From positions 874,004,594 to 874,066,593 of the forward strand of contig NC_081409.1 in NCBI RefSeq assembly GCF_030272615.1: a stretch of 62,000 nucleotides of DNA, in the 5' to 3' direction. Under the pieces are notes generated by a model that was not told the DNA's origin, did not search any database, and was given only the letters and a program-made list of their open reading frames with translations. The position numbers and the translations under genes are program-made. Each line of letters opens with the position of its first letter. Within the stretch, counting starts at the first letter, position 1. Shown here one piece after another: positions 11,836 through 23,779 of the stretch. This DNA comes from Cryptomeria japonica. Taxonomy: Eukaryota; Streptophyta; Pinopsida; Cupressales; Cupressaceae.

Positions 11836-12370
11836 CTACAATGGGGTCCCAACAACTAATTCTGCACTAGGTGGCACTGATGCCATGAGAAGGAATAGCA
11901 GACCCAGTGTGAATATGGGAATCACCATCAAAATGGGGGGAGGAGGTGGAACAGATGGACGAATCAAAGGAAGCAAAAGTAAAAGAAGTGATAGGCATAG
12001 AAACAGTACTGTATATGACACCTCAATTTTACAAGATCATGTATCTGCACTACCACCATATTCAAGACGCGTCCCAAGATCAGGGTCACACCAAGGCCAC
12101 GGCCACAATTAGGAACACAACCAAGATCAGAGTTGACCATTTTACCACTGTTTTTTCTATTCTTCTTGCATTGGGCATTCTTCATCTTCTTGCATTGGGC
12201 ATTTTTCATCTTCTTCTGTTGGCAATGAAAGTAGGAGTATCCATTGTAATGATGTTGTTGATTTGTACATATTTTTTCATGGTAGACCTCTAACTCATGG
12301 ATTGTCTCCAGAACTCGGAAGTGCTTGACCATGTGATTTTTAGTGTCTCTTAAATTGATAGATAAAACTC
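11836..12370 (-). pseudogene. OSR-domain (ARGOS-like) pseudogene, copy 2, truncated by a retroelement
   Basis: The C-terminal two-segment part is open from about 12021 to the stop at 11836 (LLPLIRPSVPPPPP turn, then ILMVIPIFTLGLL, ending AELVVGTPL). The N-terminal part is open in another frame (12370 down to about 12110; RVLETIHELEVYHE is readable). The two are put out of frame by a short insertion of roughly 14 bases near 12088-12110. A 27-base tandem duplication at about 12166-12216 repeats the KKMKNAQC phrase. The first codons are replaced at 12371 by the retroelement LTR, which removed the start and everything upstream. The Pro-to-Arg and Leu-to-Val changes in the turn also suggest relaxed selection. 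Confidence 0.7.
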
Positions 12371-13360
12371 CCAAATACTCACCAACCCTTGGAGATTCAT
12401 CTTTTGCATATTCCCCACCCTAACATATCAATTCCATTGAGAAAATCAGACTGAGACACAAAATTCAGATTTGTGTCACCCTTTGGCACCTGCAAACTTG
12501 TATGTGGCACCCTGAAAGGAATACAAACTGAAAATAGACATTTACAAGGGTCATCCTATCCATTTTCATGAGTATTTGATGATAGGATGATAAAAAATTA
12601 CATATTTTTATGTCATTGGTTACCCTAGCAAGGTTTTGTGACTGATTTTACAAAATTTATGATAACTTGCTCAAAACAAAGTGAAAACGAATAAAACCAA
12701 AGCCAAAAATTAAGGGACTCATTTCTCTTTCAATTCCAATAGGTTTCAGAGGTCCACAATAAGGATTTCACAGTGAAAAACACTTGGTATCAGACTGCTA
12801 TGCCCAGAAAACAAGAAAAGTGCAGGGTGAACTTTACATTTTTATTGCTTATGCCTCAATACAAGATCCAACCAGTACTTGGCCATGGAAATGAAGATAT
12901 TTAAAAGATTTTCCATCCCTCCAACGTTCATAACCACCCTTTGAACACCAACTACCAACAAACCACTTCCTAATGCACTTTTTTTTACAACAAATTTTGC
13001 ATGACAACATTGTCAATTTTGACAATTTTTGTGCAACTTGACTATAAACCCAAAATGAGACCTATATGAATTCAAAGCATCATGAATACATAAAATTAGG
13101 CCCAAATAACCTTCATAAATGATAAAATACCTCATTTGATGCCTTGAACACTCTCCGGACCTATAAGGACAATTTTGATAATATGAAACAAGTAAGACCA
13201 CATATTGAACATAGGCATTACAAATTGGTCTCTAAGGACCTTGTTACATGAGAATGGTCATTCATGACCTTATTACATCTTGACATACATTTGAAACTTA
13301 AAATAACTTGACAATGCAAAAAAAAATCATATGGCCATCTAGGTGCTCCTGTACCATACA
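12371..13360 (-). mobile_element. Left (3') LTR of the gag-protease element, truncated
   Basis: About 990 bases match the right-hand LTR from near 16160 onwards (shared landmarks: CCCTTGGAGATTCATC and TGTGGCACCCTG). About 740 bases at the outer end, including the terminal dinucleotide and target duplication, are missing. The inner end is at 13360: on the minus strand the LTR starts TGTATGG after a purine tract containing AGTGGGG that can serve as polypurine tract. The loss at 12370/12371 also removed the start of OSR-like copy 2, so one deletion probably took both. Confidence 0.75.
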
Positions 13361-15339
13361 CCCCACTAAGGGAAAACTCATGTCCCATGAGTACCATCCA
13401 CCTCCATGTTGCTGTTGAACTCCTTGGAAACCTGCAACAAAAGGATATAAACAAGAATATAGAGACATATCAGATATTGTGGGGTTAAAAACCATTACTA
13501 TCCTTGGTTCACACCTAGAGGTGTCTTTTGGTGCTTGCACTTGCACTCTTTCCATTGCATCTTCAGTCCTTCCTCTCTGAACTAGACCTGCTGTACCTAG
13601 AATCTTTATTTGTTGAATGATTTTGTCCTTCACAAATGGACACATGACTGTCTCAATCAACACTCCATCAAGCAACTCGGTTGTCTTAGTGTTTTCAAGC
13701 CTTGAAATGGCTTCAACTTCATCACACCTAACAGGTTCCTTCTTGCCAAACATCACAAACTTGGTTTTACCTTTCACCTTCTCATCCTCCTGCAAAGAAG
13801 TTAGTCTAAATGTTTTTCCATCCTTCTTGATAAGGTAGGTTTTTTCTCTAACATCATACATCATCTGTCTATCAAATTGTCAGGGTCTTCCCAATAGCAA
13901 ATGGCAACAATCCATTTGCAAAACATCACATAGGACCCTATCTTTGCACTCACCAATTTGAAAGTCAACAAATGCATGCTCATTCACCAATAATGATTGA
14001 TTATCATTTACCCAAGAGACTTGATAAGGTGCTCCATGAGGTATTCTATTTAGATTCAACTTATCTACCATCTCCCTAGATACCATGTTATCTTGTGAAC
14101 CTAAATCAATGACACCTTACATACTTTACCTCTAAATTGGCATGTAGTTTTGAATAAGCTCCTTCTTTGATTGATGCCTTTCTCCTTAGGGCCTTGCAAA
14201 AAAGTTCTTCTTAGCATTAGTGACTCTCCTACCTCTAAAAATAAATTTACCAGACCATGAGGGTTGGCACTTTTATCTCCTTCCTCTTGAACCATTTGTA
14301 CTCTCTTCTCACTCCTCCTTTCACCACCACTTGATGTGGATACTTTCCTTTCTGGACATTTAAATGTTGGGTGTCCAATCTCTTGACAATTGTATCATAT
14401 TCTTGTAAAGGTACACTTGAGTTCCTTCCTCCTCCAAATTTTCCTCTTGTGTCCCTAAAGCCACCTCTTGCATCAACACTTTGCTCCTTACCCTTACTTG
14501 CTTCTTCTTGTTCCTGATATAGTTGCTTGCTTGTAGAAAAGGATCCCCTTCCACTTGTATTGCTACCTCTTCCCCTATTAGACTTATCTTGCCTTCTCTT
14601 TATCTTCTCCTCCACCCTGATAGCCAATTGAAAATATTCTTTCATAGTTCTTGGGTAAGAAACAACCAATTCATCTTGTATGTTAAACCTAAGGCCACCA
14701 AGGTATCTAGCCACTTTTCAACTTAATCTTCATCTCTTCCTACCCTTATACTTAACTTATAAAACTCATCAGTGCATGTCTTCACATCTATGTCTTTGTG
14801 ATTTAAATTTTGTAATTTTTGAAACAATTGAACTTCATAATCTCTAGGAAGGAATTTACCTTTTAGTTTTGCAACCATCTTGTCCCAAGATGTTATCTTG
14901 GCTTTCCCCCTCTTTCTCCTCTCATCTTGTTCATAATTCCATCATATAAGTGAATGTCTCTTTAGTTTGGTCTCTGCCACTTTGACCATTTGATCATCAG
15001 GTAAATCTTCACTTTCAAAGTAGGTATCCATGGTTTCAATCCAATCTAATAGTTCCTACTCATTTAGATTGCCACCATACATAGGTAAATCAACCCTTAC
15101 CTTATATTGGTAACTTCTCACTGCCTTTAGCAACTTGATTGTTTGCTTCTATTTGGGATCTATCTACTCTTCCTCCTCTTCTTTCTCCTCTTCATCTCCC
15201 ATTTATCAACATTTATTCTCTAATTGGACTCCAAGGTTTCAAGGCTTGCCAATACAACAATGTAGGACTCTTGCAACCTAGTATTCTTCTCTCTCAACTC
15301 TCGTAACTCTCTGGCAATACCAACATGCTTAGGAGGCAT
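13361..15339 (-). pseudogene. Gypsy-type gag and protease only, non-autonomous element
   Basis: Read on the minus strand from ATG at 15339 (MPPKHVGIARELREL), the frame-disrupted product has a retrotransposon gag domain (phrases TSWDKMVAKLKGKFLP and EYFQLAIRVEEKIKRR). A zinc knuckle follows near 14350-14400 (YNCQEIGHPTFKCPE, whose first Cys codon is now TGA). An aspartic protease follows near 13880-14120, where the active-site triplet reads D-L-G instead of D-S-G before SQDNMVS. From protease to the LTR at 13360 only about 700 bases remain, and no reverse transcriptase, RNase H or integrase motif occurs. Known gag-only terminal-repeat elements depend on enzymes from relatives. Several stops and shifts show this copy is dead. 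Confidence 0.75.
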
Positions 15340-15406
15340 CTTGTCTTCAACCTCTTACTTAATATTCTCTCAAATTCTAATTATCTCCTTCTAGGGTCTA
15401 CTTCTT

Positions 15407-15418
15407 GCTCTAATACCA
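15407..15418 (-). other. Primer binding site of the gag-protease element
   Basis: On the minus strand this reads TGGTATTAGAGC, one base from the common initiator-Met tRNA primer site TGGTATCAGAGC. It lies three bases inside the LTR that starts at 15422, which fixes the element's orientation as minus. Confidence 0.8.
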
Positions 15419-16998
15419 CTTTGATGCAGAGCATCCAACCAACACAAAAAATAGGGGAGATCTTTCTCCCAACTTACCTACTCAAAGAGGTGATTACTTC
15501 ACAAACCTTCAAGACCTCTCACAAGGTCAATAGGTGCTCATAAGGCTTCAACATCCCAAAAGTTAACTCATGTCTCTCAACCCTCATCAACCATTCAAAT
15601 TCACTATATTGGATTCAAAAAACTTTTTCAAGGCCAATATGAGTTTCTCCAACCCCTAGATCACACCAAACCCTTAAACCCTACTCACACAAGACCAACT
15701 CCTATTAGGACCCCAACTTGTCCATAAGCATAAATCAAAATGAAAAGTAGATATTTGCCAACCCAAGGGACTTCAAGAAACCACTCAAGAGACTCTTCAA
15801 CATAGGAAAATCACCATACTTCACCCTCCCATCCACCCTAAAGACCATAAAGAAAACTTGTTGCTATATCACTGGTTCACTGTGACAACAACAACTTTGT
15901 TTGGGACGGTCATAATAATTTGAATCAAATCCTCTCACCAAGGTTTTAGAGGTTACTAGGGACACCCACACAACTTTCCTAAGTGTTCTCCACTCATCAA
16001 ACCCTTTCTTTGCATCGTATTCACAAAATCTCAGGTTACTAGTTCATTAGGACAACAATATAGCTAGAGAGGAAATTCATTAAAATGATGAGATTTTGGA
16101 CCAATCAAGGGCCTAAAAGATTTGATAAGGGTCTTCAATAACTCCACACATACTCAAAAACACTCACAAGCCCTTGGAGATTCATCTTTTACATATTCAC
16201 CACTCTAACACATCAATTCCATTAAGAAAATGAGACTAAGACACAAAATTCATATTTATGTCACCCTTTGGCACCTACAAACTTGTATGTGGCACCCTGC
16301 AAGGAACAAAAATTGAAAATATATATTTACAAGGGTCATATCATCCATTTTAATGAATATTTGATGATGGGATGACCAAAAATTACACATTTTTATGTCA
16401 CTGGTTACCCTAGGAAGGGTTTGTGAGTGATTTTACAAAATTTATGATAACTTGCTCAAAACAAAGTGAAACTAAATAAAACCAAAGCTAAAACTTCAGG
16501 GACTCATTTTTCTTTCAATTCCAATACTTTTCAGATGTCCAAAGTAAGGATTTTAAAGTAAAAAATTCTTGGTATCAGACTACTACACCTAGAAAACAAG
16601 AAAAGTGAAGGGTAAACTTTAAATTTTTATTGTTTATGTCTCAATACATGATCCAACCAGAACTTGGCCATGGAAATGAAGATATTTAAAGGTTTTTTCA
16701 GCCCTGTAGTGTTCATAACCACCCTTTGAACATCAACTACCAAAAAACCACTTCCTAATGCTCTTTTTTTACAACAAATTTTGCATTGACAACATTGTCA
16801 ATTTTGACATTTTTTTTGCAACTTGACTATAAACCCAAAATGAGATGACTTCAAAGCATCATGAATACATCCAATTAGGCCCAAATAGCCTTCATACATG
16901 ATATAATACATCATTTTATTCCTTGGACACTCTTCAGCTCTATAGGGACAATTTTGACAATATGAGACAAGTAAGACTACATACTGAACTTAGACATT

Positions 16999-17773
16999 TG
17001 ATACGAGAGCATCCCCGATTCATAGCAATCTTGCATCAAACAAAAATATTTTCTTTATGTTTTGTTTTTCATTTACAGTTTCAGCTTTTCCTTCCATGTG
17101 TCTCGGTTTTGGGTTGCTTGATCCTATGGAGTTGGATTCTACTTGAAGACTTGATCATCTTTCTTATTTCTAGACCGCATCAGTTTTGGATTATTTTTCG
17201 GCAAGATATCGCTATCTGTTTCCTTGACAATTTCCTATTACTGGTTGACAGTTCTTGTTACCGATTGCTTGGACCTATTTTGGTGATCTACTAGAACCCC
17301 TTTTGAATCGTGCAAAGGCTTGGGCGTGGATTTCAATGTTCCTTGGTGTGTGGTTGACCTTTTCCCATGATCTACATTTCATCCTTTGGATTTTTCGAAG
17401 GAATCTCTTAGCAAAGGCTGACCTTGTTTATTTTACAAATTAGATCTTGTTCTTCAGGTTTTGATCCCTTTTGGGTTGTTTGGATCCTTTGGATCGATAT
17501 ATATAATTCTAATTGTGCATTAGATTGTAATCAATCAAAGAATCAAGTAGCTAGACTGTGCATAGAAGATAGATCTTAAGATTCGAGGTCCCAGTTATGA
17601 CCTATTCTGTATGTTCTAACATGCATATGAGCTAGTTTGTAATCAATGTTCATGAAATGAAACAATTTGTTTTGCATTGCCTCCATCATATCTTAGTGTT
17701 TCTATTGTGTTTACTCTTATTGACTGGTCTAGATTGATCTCTTTGAGGTCCCTCCTCATCGATGACTGCTTCA
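16999..17773 (+). repeat. 5' LTR of the nested chromovirus
   Basis: Starts TGATACGAGAGCATCCCC and ends GACTGCTTCA, 775 bases. A TATA-like TATATATAA lies at 17498-17506, about 500 bases in, and is repeated in the 3' LTR. The open frames at 16923-17443 are LTR sequence and not genes. Confidence 0.9.
17498..17506 (+). promoter_or_regulatory. TATA box of the chromovirus LTR
   Basis: TATATATAA is in the expected promoter position and is also present in the 3' LTR near 22917-22925. Confidence 0.5.
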
Positions 17774-17775
17774 AG

Positions 17776-17787
17776 TGGTATCAGAGT
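17776..17787 (+). other. Primer binding site of the chromovirus
   Basis: TGGTATCAGAGT follows the 5' LTR by two bases and matches all but the last base of the initiator-Met tRNA primer site. Confidence 0.85.
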
Positions 17788-17881
17788 GAAGTTTTGTTCT
17801 AGAGGTTGCGTGTCCTAAAATTTTATTATAGGGTGGTGGATTGCGGATCCGACTTGCAGCTACAGAGGGCTGACATGAACA

Positions 17882-20800
17882 ATGGCATAAAGAGGAGCTA
17901 GGAATGGTGGAGTACATGGAAATGAAGACCCTATTGTGATGGAGATATTGCAAGCTATAGCAGCCTGGTTGGAAGCCATGGAGATAGGCCAAAGAAGAGG
18001 TTGACATATTGAAGATGTAAGTGAAGATGAAGGAGAAGAAGGCCCGATAGAACAAGAAAATCCATCAGCAGTTGATCAGGATGAGGAACGGTTTTTGAGG
18101 GTTTTGAGTAGGGAGAATACTAAACCACATTTTACCCCACCAAAATATGATGGGAAGTTAGATTCAGATGAATTGATGGATTGGATCTCGGAGTTGAAGA
18201 AGTATTTTGATTTAGAAAACACTACAGAAGAGAGGAAGGTGAAATATGCCTGTATGTGGTTGAAAGGTTATGCATCTCTTTGGTGGGAGCATTTCCAAGT
18301 TGATAGATAGAGAAGAGGTAAAGAGAAGATTAAGACATGGGATCGAATGATTTTTAAGTTGAAGTCAAATTTAATGCCAGCTGATTATCAAGTGAATCTA
18401 TTCTAGAAGTTGCAAAATTTGAGATAGAAGGAATCTAGTGTGAAGGAGTACAACGAAGCATTTTACAAGTTGAATATCAGATCTGGACATGTTGATGATC
18501 AAGTTGAACAAGTTGTAAGATATTTGAATGGATTGCAGATATCTATACAAAATGAACTCAGTTTGATCAAATTGGAGAGTGTTGAAGAGGCTCACTAGTA
18601 TGCCCTAAAGGGAGAAGAAAAGATAAACAAAAGACATGAGTAGAGGTGGACATGCAGAGGTTGAAGGTTTATCGGATGAATATTTCAAGGAGGAAGAGGA
18701 TATACTGGAAGTAGAGGAACCTGTATATATCATAACAAAGACAAGCAAGTGAACAAACAAGGTAATTCATACCAGAAGGATGATAGAAATTTCTATTGGA
18801 GGAGAGAACAAGATGGTTGCCAGAATGATAATTTTGGAAGACAAGACAAGAGAACATTTAGAGGAACTTTTTTATAAGTACAAAGGAGAAGGACATCGTG
18901 CATTCGAGTGAAATAAGATAGATAATACTGGAAGAGAAACAGTGGTGGAAGAAAACCCCACTGGATCGGACCATAAACCGAATGATGGAGAATTGTTGGT
19001 GACGAGGAGAGCTTTGTGTCATACCAGAGGAGTTGAAGAGATCTTATAGAAGAAGAATATGTTCAAGACCTGATGTAAGGTATCCGGTAAGTGTTGTAAA
19101 GTTGTTATTGATAGTGGTAGTTCAAATAATCTCATTTTAGAAGAGATGGTGAATAAGTTGAATTTGGAAAGATTGAAACACCCTAAGCCTTATCAGATAG
19201 CATGGATTCAAAATGAACATAAGTTGTTAGTAAGGGGGAAATGTTTGGTGAATGTGAAAATTAGGATTTATCATGATGAAGTATTGTTTGATATTATGCC
19301 TATGGATTTTGTCATTGTTTGTTGGGTAGACCTTGGTAGTTTGATAGATAGCCAGTACATGATGGGAGGAAGAATACATACACTATTGTGGCCAATGGGA
19401 TGAAGAAATTCTTATTGCCTTTGGAGGAACCTTTGAAGAATGAAGTCTGTACAAATGCTAGAATATTTTTTGTAGATCGAAGGAAATTCCTGGATGGATT
19501 GAGACATGAGAATGTGTGTTTTTCCTTAATTCCTAAGAAGACTGAGAAACTAGAACTGGAAGGAGAACAACCGAAAGAGAAAAGATTTTCTAACCAAATG
19601 TGAAGACATCATTTCAGATAATGTATTTGATGGATTGCCACCTATGAGAAATATTAGTCATTGTATGGACTTGGTTCCTGGAGCTAGCTTGCCTAACAAA
19701 GATGCATAATGGTTGATGCTGATAGAAAATGAAGAACTTAATAGACAAGTATAGGAGTTGTCGAAGAAATGTTTGATCAAGGAGAGTTTGAGCCCTTATG
19801 CAATACCAATAGTATTAGAACCTAAGAAGATTGGGGAGTGGAGAATGAGTACTGATTCTAGAGCAATACACAAGGTCATAGTGAAATACCGGTTTCCTTT
19901 GCCTAGGATGGATGACATAATGGACTATTTGAGTGGAGAAAAATACTTTACAAAGAGAGATTTGAAGAGTGGATATCATCATATTAGGATTAGAGAACGA
20001 GATTAGTGGAAGCCAACATTTAAGACAAATGAAGGACTGTATGAATGGTTGGTGATGCCTTTTGGATTAACTAATGCACCAAGTACTTTCATAAGGTTGA
20101 CGAATGAGGTATTGAATAAATTCTTGGGTATGTTTGATATTGTGTATTTGGATGACATTCTGGTTTTTAGTCAAACAAAAGAGGAGCATTTGTTGTAGTT
20201 GAGACAAGTTTTGCAGAGATTAAGAAAAGAGAAGTTGTTGATAAATATTAAGAAGTGTACTTTCATGAAGAATGAGTAAGTCTATTTGGGATTTTGTGAT
20301 ATCTGAGGATGGTATGAAGATGTACCTTGAGAAAGTGAAAACAATTGTTGAGTGGCCAGCACTGAAAAGTAGTGGAGAGGTAAGATCATTTCATGGATTG
20401 GCTAGTTTTTATCAGAAGTTTATCAGAAATTTCAGTTCAGTTTGTAACCCTATGACTGAGACCATGAGAGGAGATTGGAAGGAATTCAAGTGGACCACCA
20501 GAGAAAACAAAAGTTTTGAATTGTTGAAGTAGAAAGTGACTGAGCAACTTGTGTTAGCTTTAATGGATTTCAATAAAGTATTTCAAGTGGATTGTGATGC
20601 AAGTGGAACAACAATAGGAGAACTCTTGAGTCAGGAAGGGGGAGCAGTAGCCTATTTCAGTGAGAAATTAAATGATGCCCAGAGGAGATATTTAGTGTAT
20701 GATCAAGAATTTTATGCCATAGTTCAAGCCTTGAAGAAGTGGAGACATTACTTGTTGCCTAAGGAGTTTGTATTGTATACAGATCATAAAGCTTTGCAAT

Positions 20801-22411
20801 ATTTGAATAGTTAGAGTAAGTTGAATCAGAGACATATGAGAGGGGTATAATTCTTGTAGAGTTACACCTTTGTGTTGAACCATGGAAGTGGAAAATCTAA
20901 CAAAGTTGTTGATGCATTGAGTAGGAAAAGGAATTTGCTGACAGAGATGAGAGTGACAGTATTAGGATTCGAATATTTGAAGACCTTGTATGATGAAGAC
21001 TCAGATTTAGAAAAACCTTGGAAAGCATGTAGAGAACCGATTATGGTAGATAGAAGAAAGTGGTTAGATTACTTCATTCATGATGAGATGTTATTCAGTG
21101 GAGTTCAGGTTGTGCATACCTAAGAGTTATATGAGGGAGAATCTGATAAAGGAGAAGCATAGTGGAGGTTTGGCTGGACATTTTTATATTGACAAAACAA
21201 TAGCAATGGTGAGTGAGCAGTACCTTTTGCCCCAGGTACATAAGGATGTTAAGAGATATGTGAAAAGTTGTAGAGTTTGTCAAGTTGCAAAGGGTAGTAG
21301 TCAGAATGTGGGATTGTATAAACCTTTGACAGTAACAGTAAGATCTTGAAAGGATATAAGCATGAATTTTGTAATTGGATTGCCCAAAACGCCGAGATAG
21401 AATGATTCTATATTCGTGGTAGTGGATAGATTCTCAAAGATGGCTCATTTCATACCTTATAAGAAGACATCAGATGCATTTCATGTAGCAGACCTATTTT
21501 TCAAGGAAGTGTTGAGATTGCATGGATTACCTAAGTGCATAGTTTCAGACGGAGACACTAAGTTTGTTGGCTATTTTTGGAGAACACTTTGGAAAAAGAT
21601 GAAGACAAATTTGAAGTTCAGTTCTACTTTTCATCCATAGACTGATGGACAGACATATAGTTAACTAGAGTTTGGTAAATTTATTGAGATGCTTAGGGGG
21701 AGATAAAACTGGAAGTTGGAATTTGATCCTTGCACAAGTAGAATTTGCCTACAATAATTCAATGAATAGTAGTACCGGAAGAACACCTTTTGAGATTGTT
21801 ACTAGATTGCATCCTAGAGGTACATCATAATTGAGAGACATTAGCAATGAAGACCAAAGAAGTTCATAAGCATAAGACTTTGCAGATCACATGGAAGCAT
21901 TGCATATTCAGGTTAGGCAACATTTGAAAGATATGAACAACAAGTATAAGGAAAAGGTAGATGAGAAAAAGAGACATAAGGAATTTGAAGTTGGCGATGA
22001 AGTGATGGCATATCTGAGAAAAGAGAGATTTTAGGTTGGAACTTATAACAAGTTGCAGATGAAAAAGTTTGGATCTTGCAGGATTTTGAGGAAGTTCAGT
22101 TCTGGAAATGCATATGAAGTGGAGTTACCGAATAGTCTGAGTATTTCACCTGTGTTTAACATTACAGATCTTCATGAGTATCATGAACCAAAATTCAGTG
22201 AGGATAGTATTGTAGAGTTGGAGAAACAGTTTCCCTGAAAGGAACCGAATCAGATTGAAGAGATTTTGGATAGTGGGATTGGGCATAGTACCCGAAGTAG
22301 TCAATATAAGGAGTATCTTATGAAGTGGAAGGACTAACTAGTTGAAGATTCATCTTGGATTTATTAGGCAGAGGTAGACCGCCTTGGTTTTCCTATGACC
22401 CCAACAAAGTG
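17882..22411 (+). pseudogene. Chromovirus gag-pol polyprotein, decayed
   Basis: Domains in order: gag (18095-18600, phrase WLKGYASLWWEHF); zinc knuckle near 18870 with its cysteines lost (reads YKYKGEGHRAFE then stop); protease (VIDSGSSNN, about 19100); reverse transcriptase (19758-20280; [23 protein letters not shown] and the catalytic YLDDIL); RNase H (20536-20820; DCDASG, DQEFYA, YTDHKAL); integrase (21080-21700; CRVCQVAKG, VSDGD); chromodomain (about 22247-22400; YLMKWKD, EDSSW). The first integrase catalytic Asp reads Asn (SMNFV, usually SMDF). At least a dozen stops interrupt it, many TAG where CAG (Gln) is expected, for example 18404, 18425, 18596 and 21638. There is also a frameshift near 21110. 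It cannot make functional protein. Confidence 0.9.
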
Positions 22412-22443
22412 AGAGGCTCACTTTTTCAATAACCCCAGATGTC

Positions 22444-23223
22444 TGATGTAGGAGCATCCCCGATTCATAGCAATCTTGCATCAACCAAAAACATTTTCTT
22501 TTTGTTTTATTTTCTGTGTGTCTCAGTTTTCACTCACCGGATCCTATGGAGCTAGATTGTACTTGAAGACTTGATCATCTTTCTTATTTCTAGATCGCAT
22601 TGCTTTTGGATTATTTTCTGGTAAGATATTGCTATTGGTTTCATTTACAGTTTCCTATAATTGGTTGACAATTCTTGTTACTCATTTCGTAGACCTATTT
22701 TGGTGATCTACCGGAACCCCTTATGAAACTTGTGGAACCTTGGGCATGGATTCTGATGTTCCTTGGCGTGTGCCCGACCTTTTCTCGCAATCTACATTTC
22801 ATCCTTTCGATTTTCTAGAGGAATCTCTTGGCAGAGGTCGACCTTGTTTATTTTACATGTTAGGTCTTGTTCTTCGGGTTTTGATCCCTTTTGCACCGAG
22901 TGGATCCCTTGGATTGATATATATAATTGCAATTGTGCATTAGAATGTAATCAATCAAAGTATCAAGTAGCTAGACTGTGTGTAGAAAATAGATCTTAAG
23001 ATTCAAGGTCTCGATTGTGACCTATTCTGTATGTTCTACCAGGCGTGTGAGTCGGTTATGTTGTAACTTGATTGCTACAAGTTTGTTGTAATTAATGTTC
23101 ATGAAATAAAAAAAATCTATTCTAAATTGCCTCCATCATATCTTTGTGTTTCTGTTGTGTTTACTCTCGCTAACCAATTCAGATTGATCTCTTTGAGGTC
23201 CCTTCTCACCGGTGACTGCTTCA
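22444..23223 (+). repeat. 3' LTR of the nested chromovirus
   Basis: Starts TGATGTAGGAGCATCCCC and ends GACTGCTTCA, 780 bases. I see no clean polypurine tract immediately before it, only AGTGAGAGG at about 22409, so that site has probably decayed. Confidence 0.9.
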
Positions 23224-23362
23224 ACATTACAAATTGGTCTTCAAGGACCTTATTACATGAGAATGGCCATTTATTACCTTATTACATCTTGACATTCCTT
23301 TGAAACTTAAAAAGACTCAACATGGCCAAAAAGAAGCATATGGCCATCTAGGTGCTCATGCA

Positions 23363-23570
23363 CTAGGAACACCTTGTAGTTGTCAAATTGGTAAATTATT
23401 TTCTACGATGTAGAACTATAAGGAGGTGGTGGTGTTTATATTGGGATTCAAAAGAGTTATGGGGATGGAGAGAGGAATATTCATGAGGGGAGGGACATGA
23501 ATAAACAAAGGGTAGCATAACATGGAAAAGGGATTCCATGTGTATATATTTGATTGCTATCATCCTCGAT
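23363..23570 (-). promoter_or_regulatory. Conserved upstream block of unit 2, orphaned
   Basis: The same block found upstream of the other OSR-like copies, including GTGTTTATATTGG at 23432-23444. It is now 11 kb away from copy 2 because of the retroelement insertion, so it no longer has a gene to serve. Confidence 0.4.
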
Positions 23571-23779
23571 TGGAAAAGAGTATGCTATATGGTGTTAGCT
23601 ATAACTCTTATACTTTTGTTGATCCAAGAACATTCCTACTTTACTTTAGAAGTCTTTTGAAAAAAAATTATAGGTTCTTCCTAGGTTTGGGAAATATAGA
23701 GTAGAGAGGGAATGACGAGGGAAGGGTGTTATAGGCATAGAGAGGGAGGGAGAGTGAGGAAGTAAAAAAAAAGGTGAGT

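Larger units (their letters stand above)
16999..23223 (+). mobile_element. Complete Ty3/Gypsy chromovirus, nested
   Basis: A 6,225-base element with TG...CA LTRs and a five-base target duplication ACATT (16994-16998 and 23224-23228). It has a primer binding site, gag, protease, reverse transcriptase, RNase H, integrase and a C-terminal chromodomain, in the order typical of Ty3/Gypsy. It lies in an LTR of the older gag-protease element, in the opposite orientation. The two LTRs differ at many sites and by small indels, so it is not recent. Confidence 0.92.
15422..23362 (-). mobile_element. Right (5') LTR of the gag-protease element, split by a chromovirus
   Basis: The LTR runs from TGATGCAGAGC at 15422 to TGCA at 23362, about 1.7 kb once the nested element and its duplicated target (16999-23228) are removed. 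Continuity across the nested element is shown by the left LTR, which reads through from the equivalent of 16998 to 23229 without a gap. The segment 15422-16160 has no copy in the truncated left LTR and contains no gene. Beyond 23362 the tandem-unit sequence resumes (GGAACACC). Confidence 0.8.
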
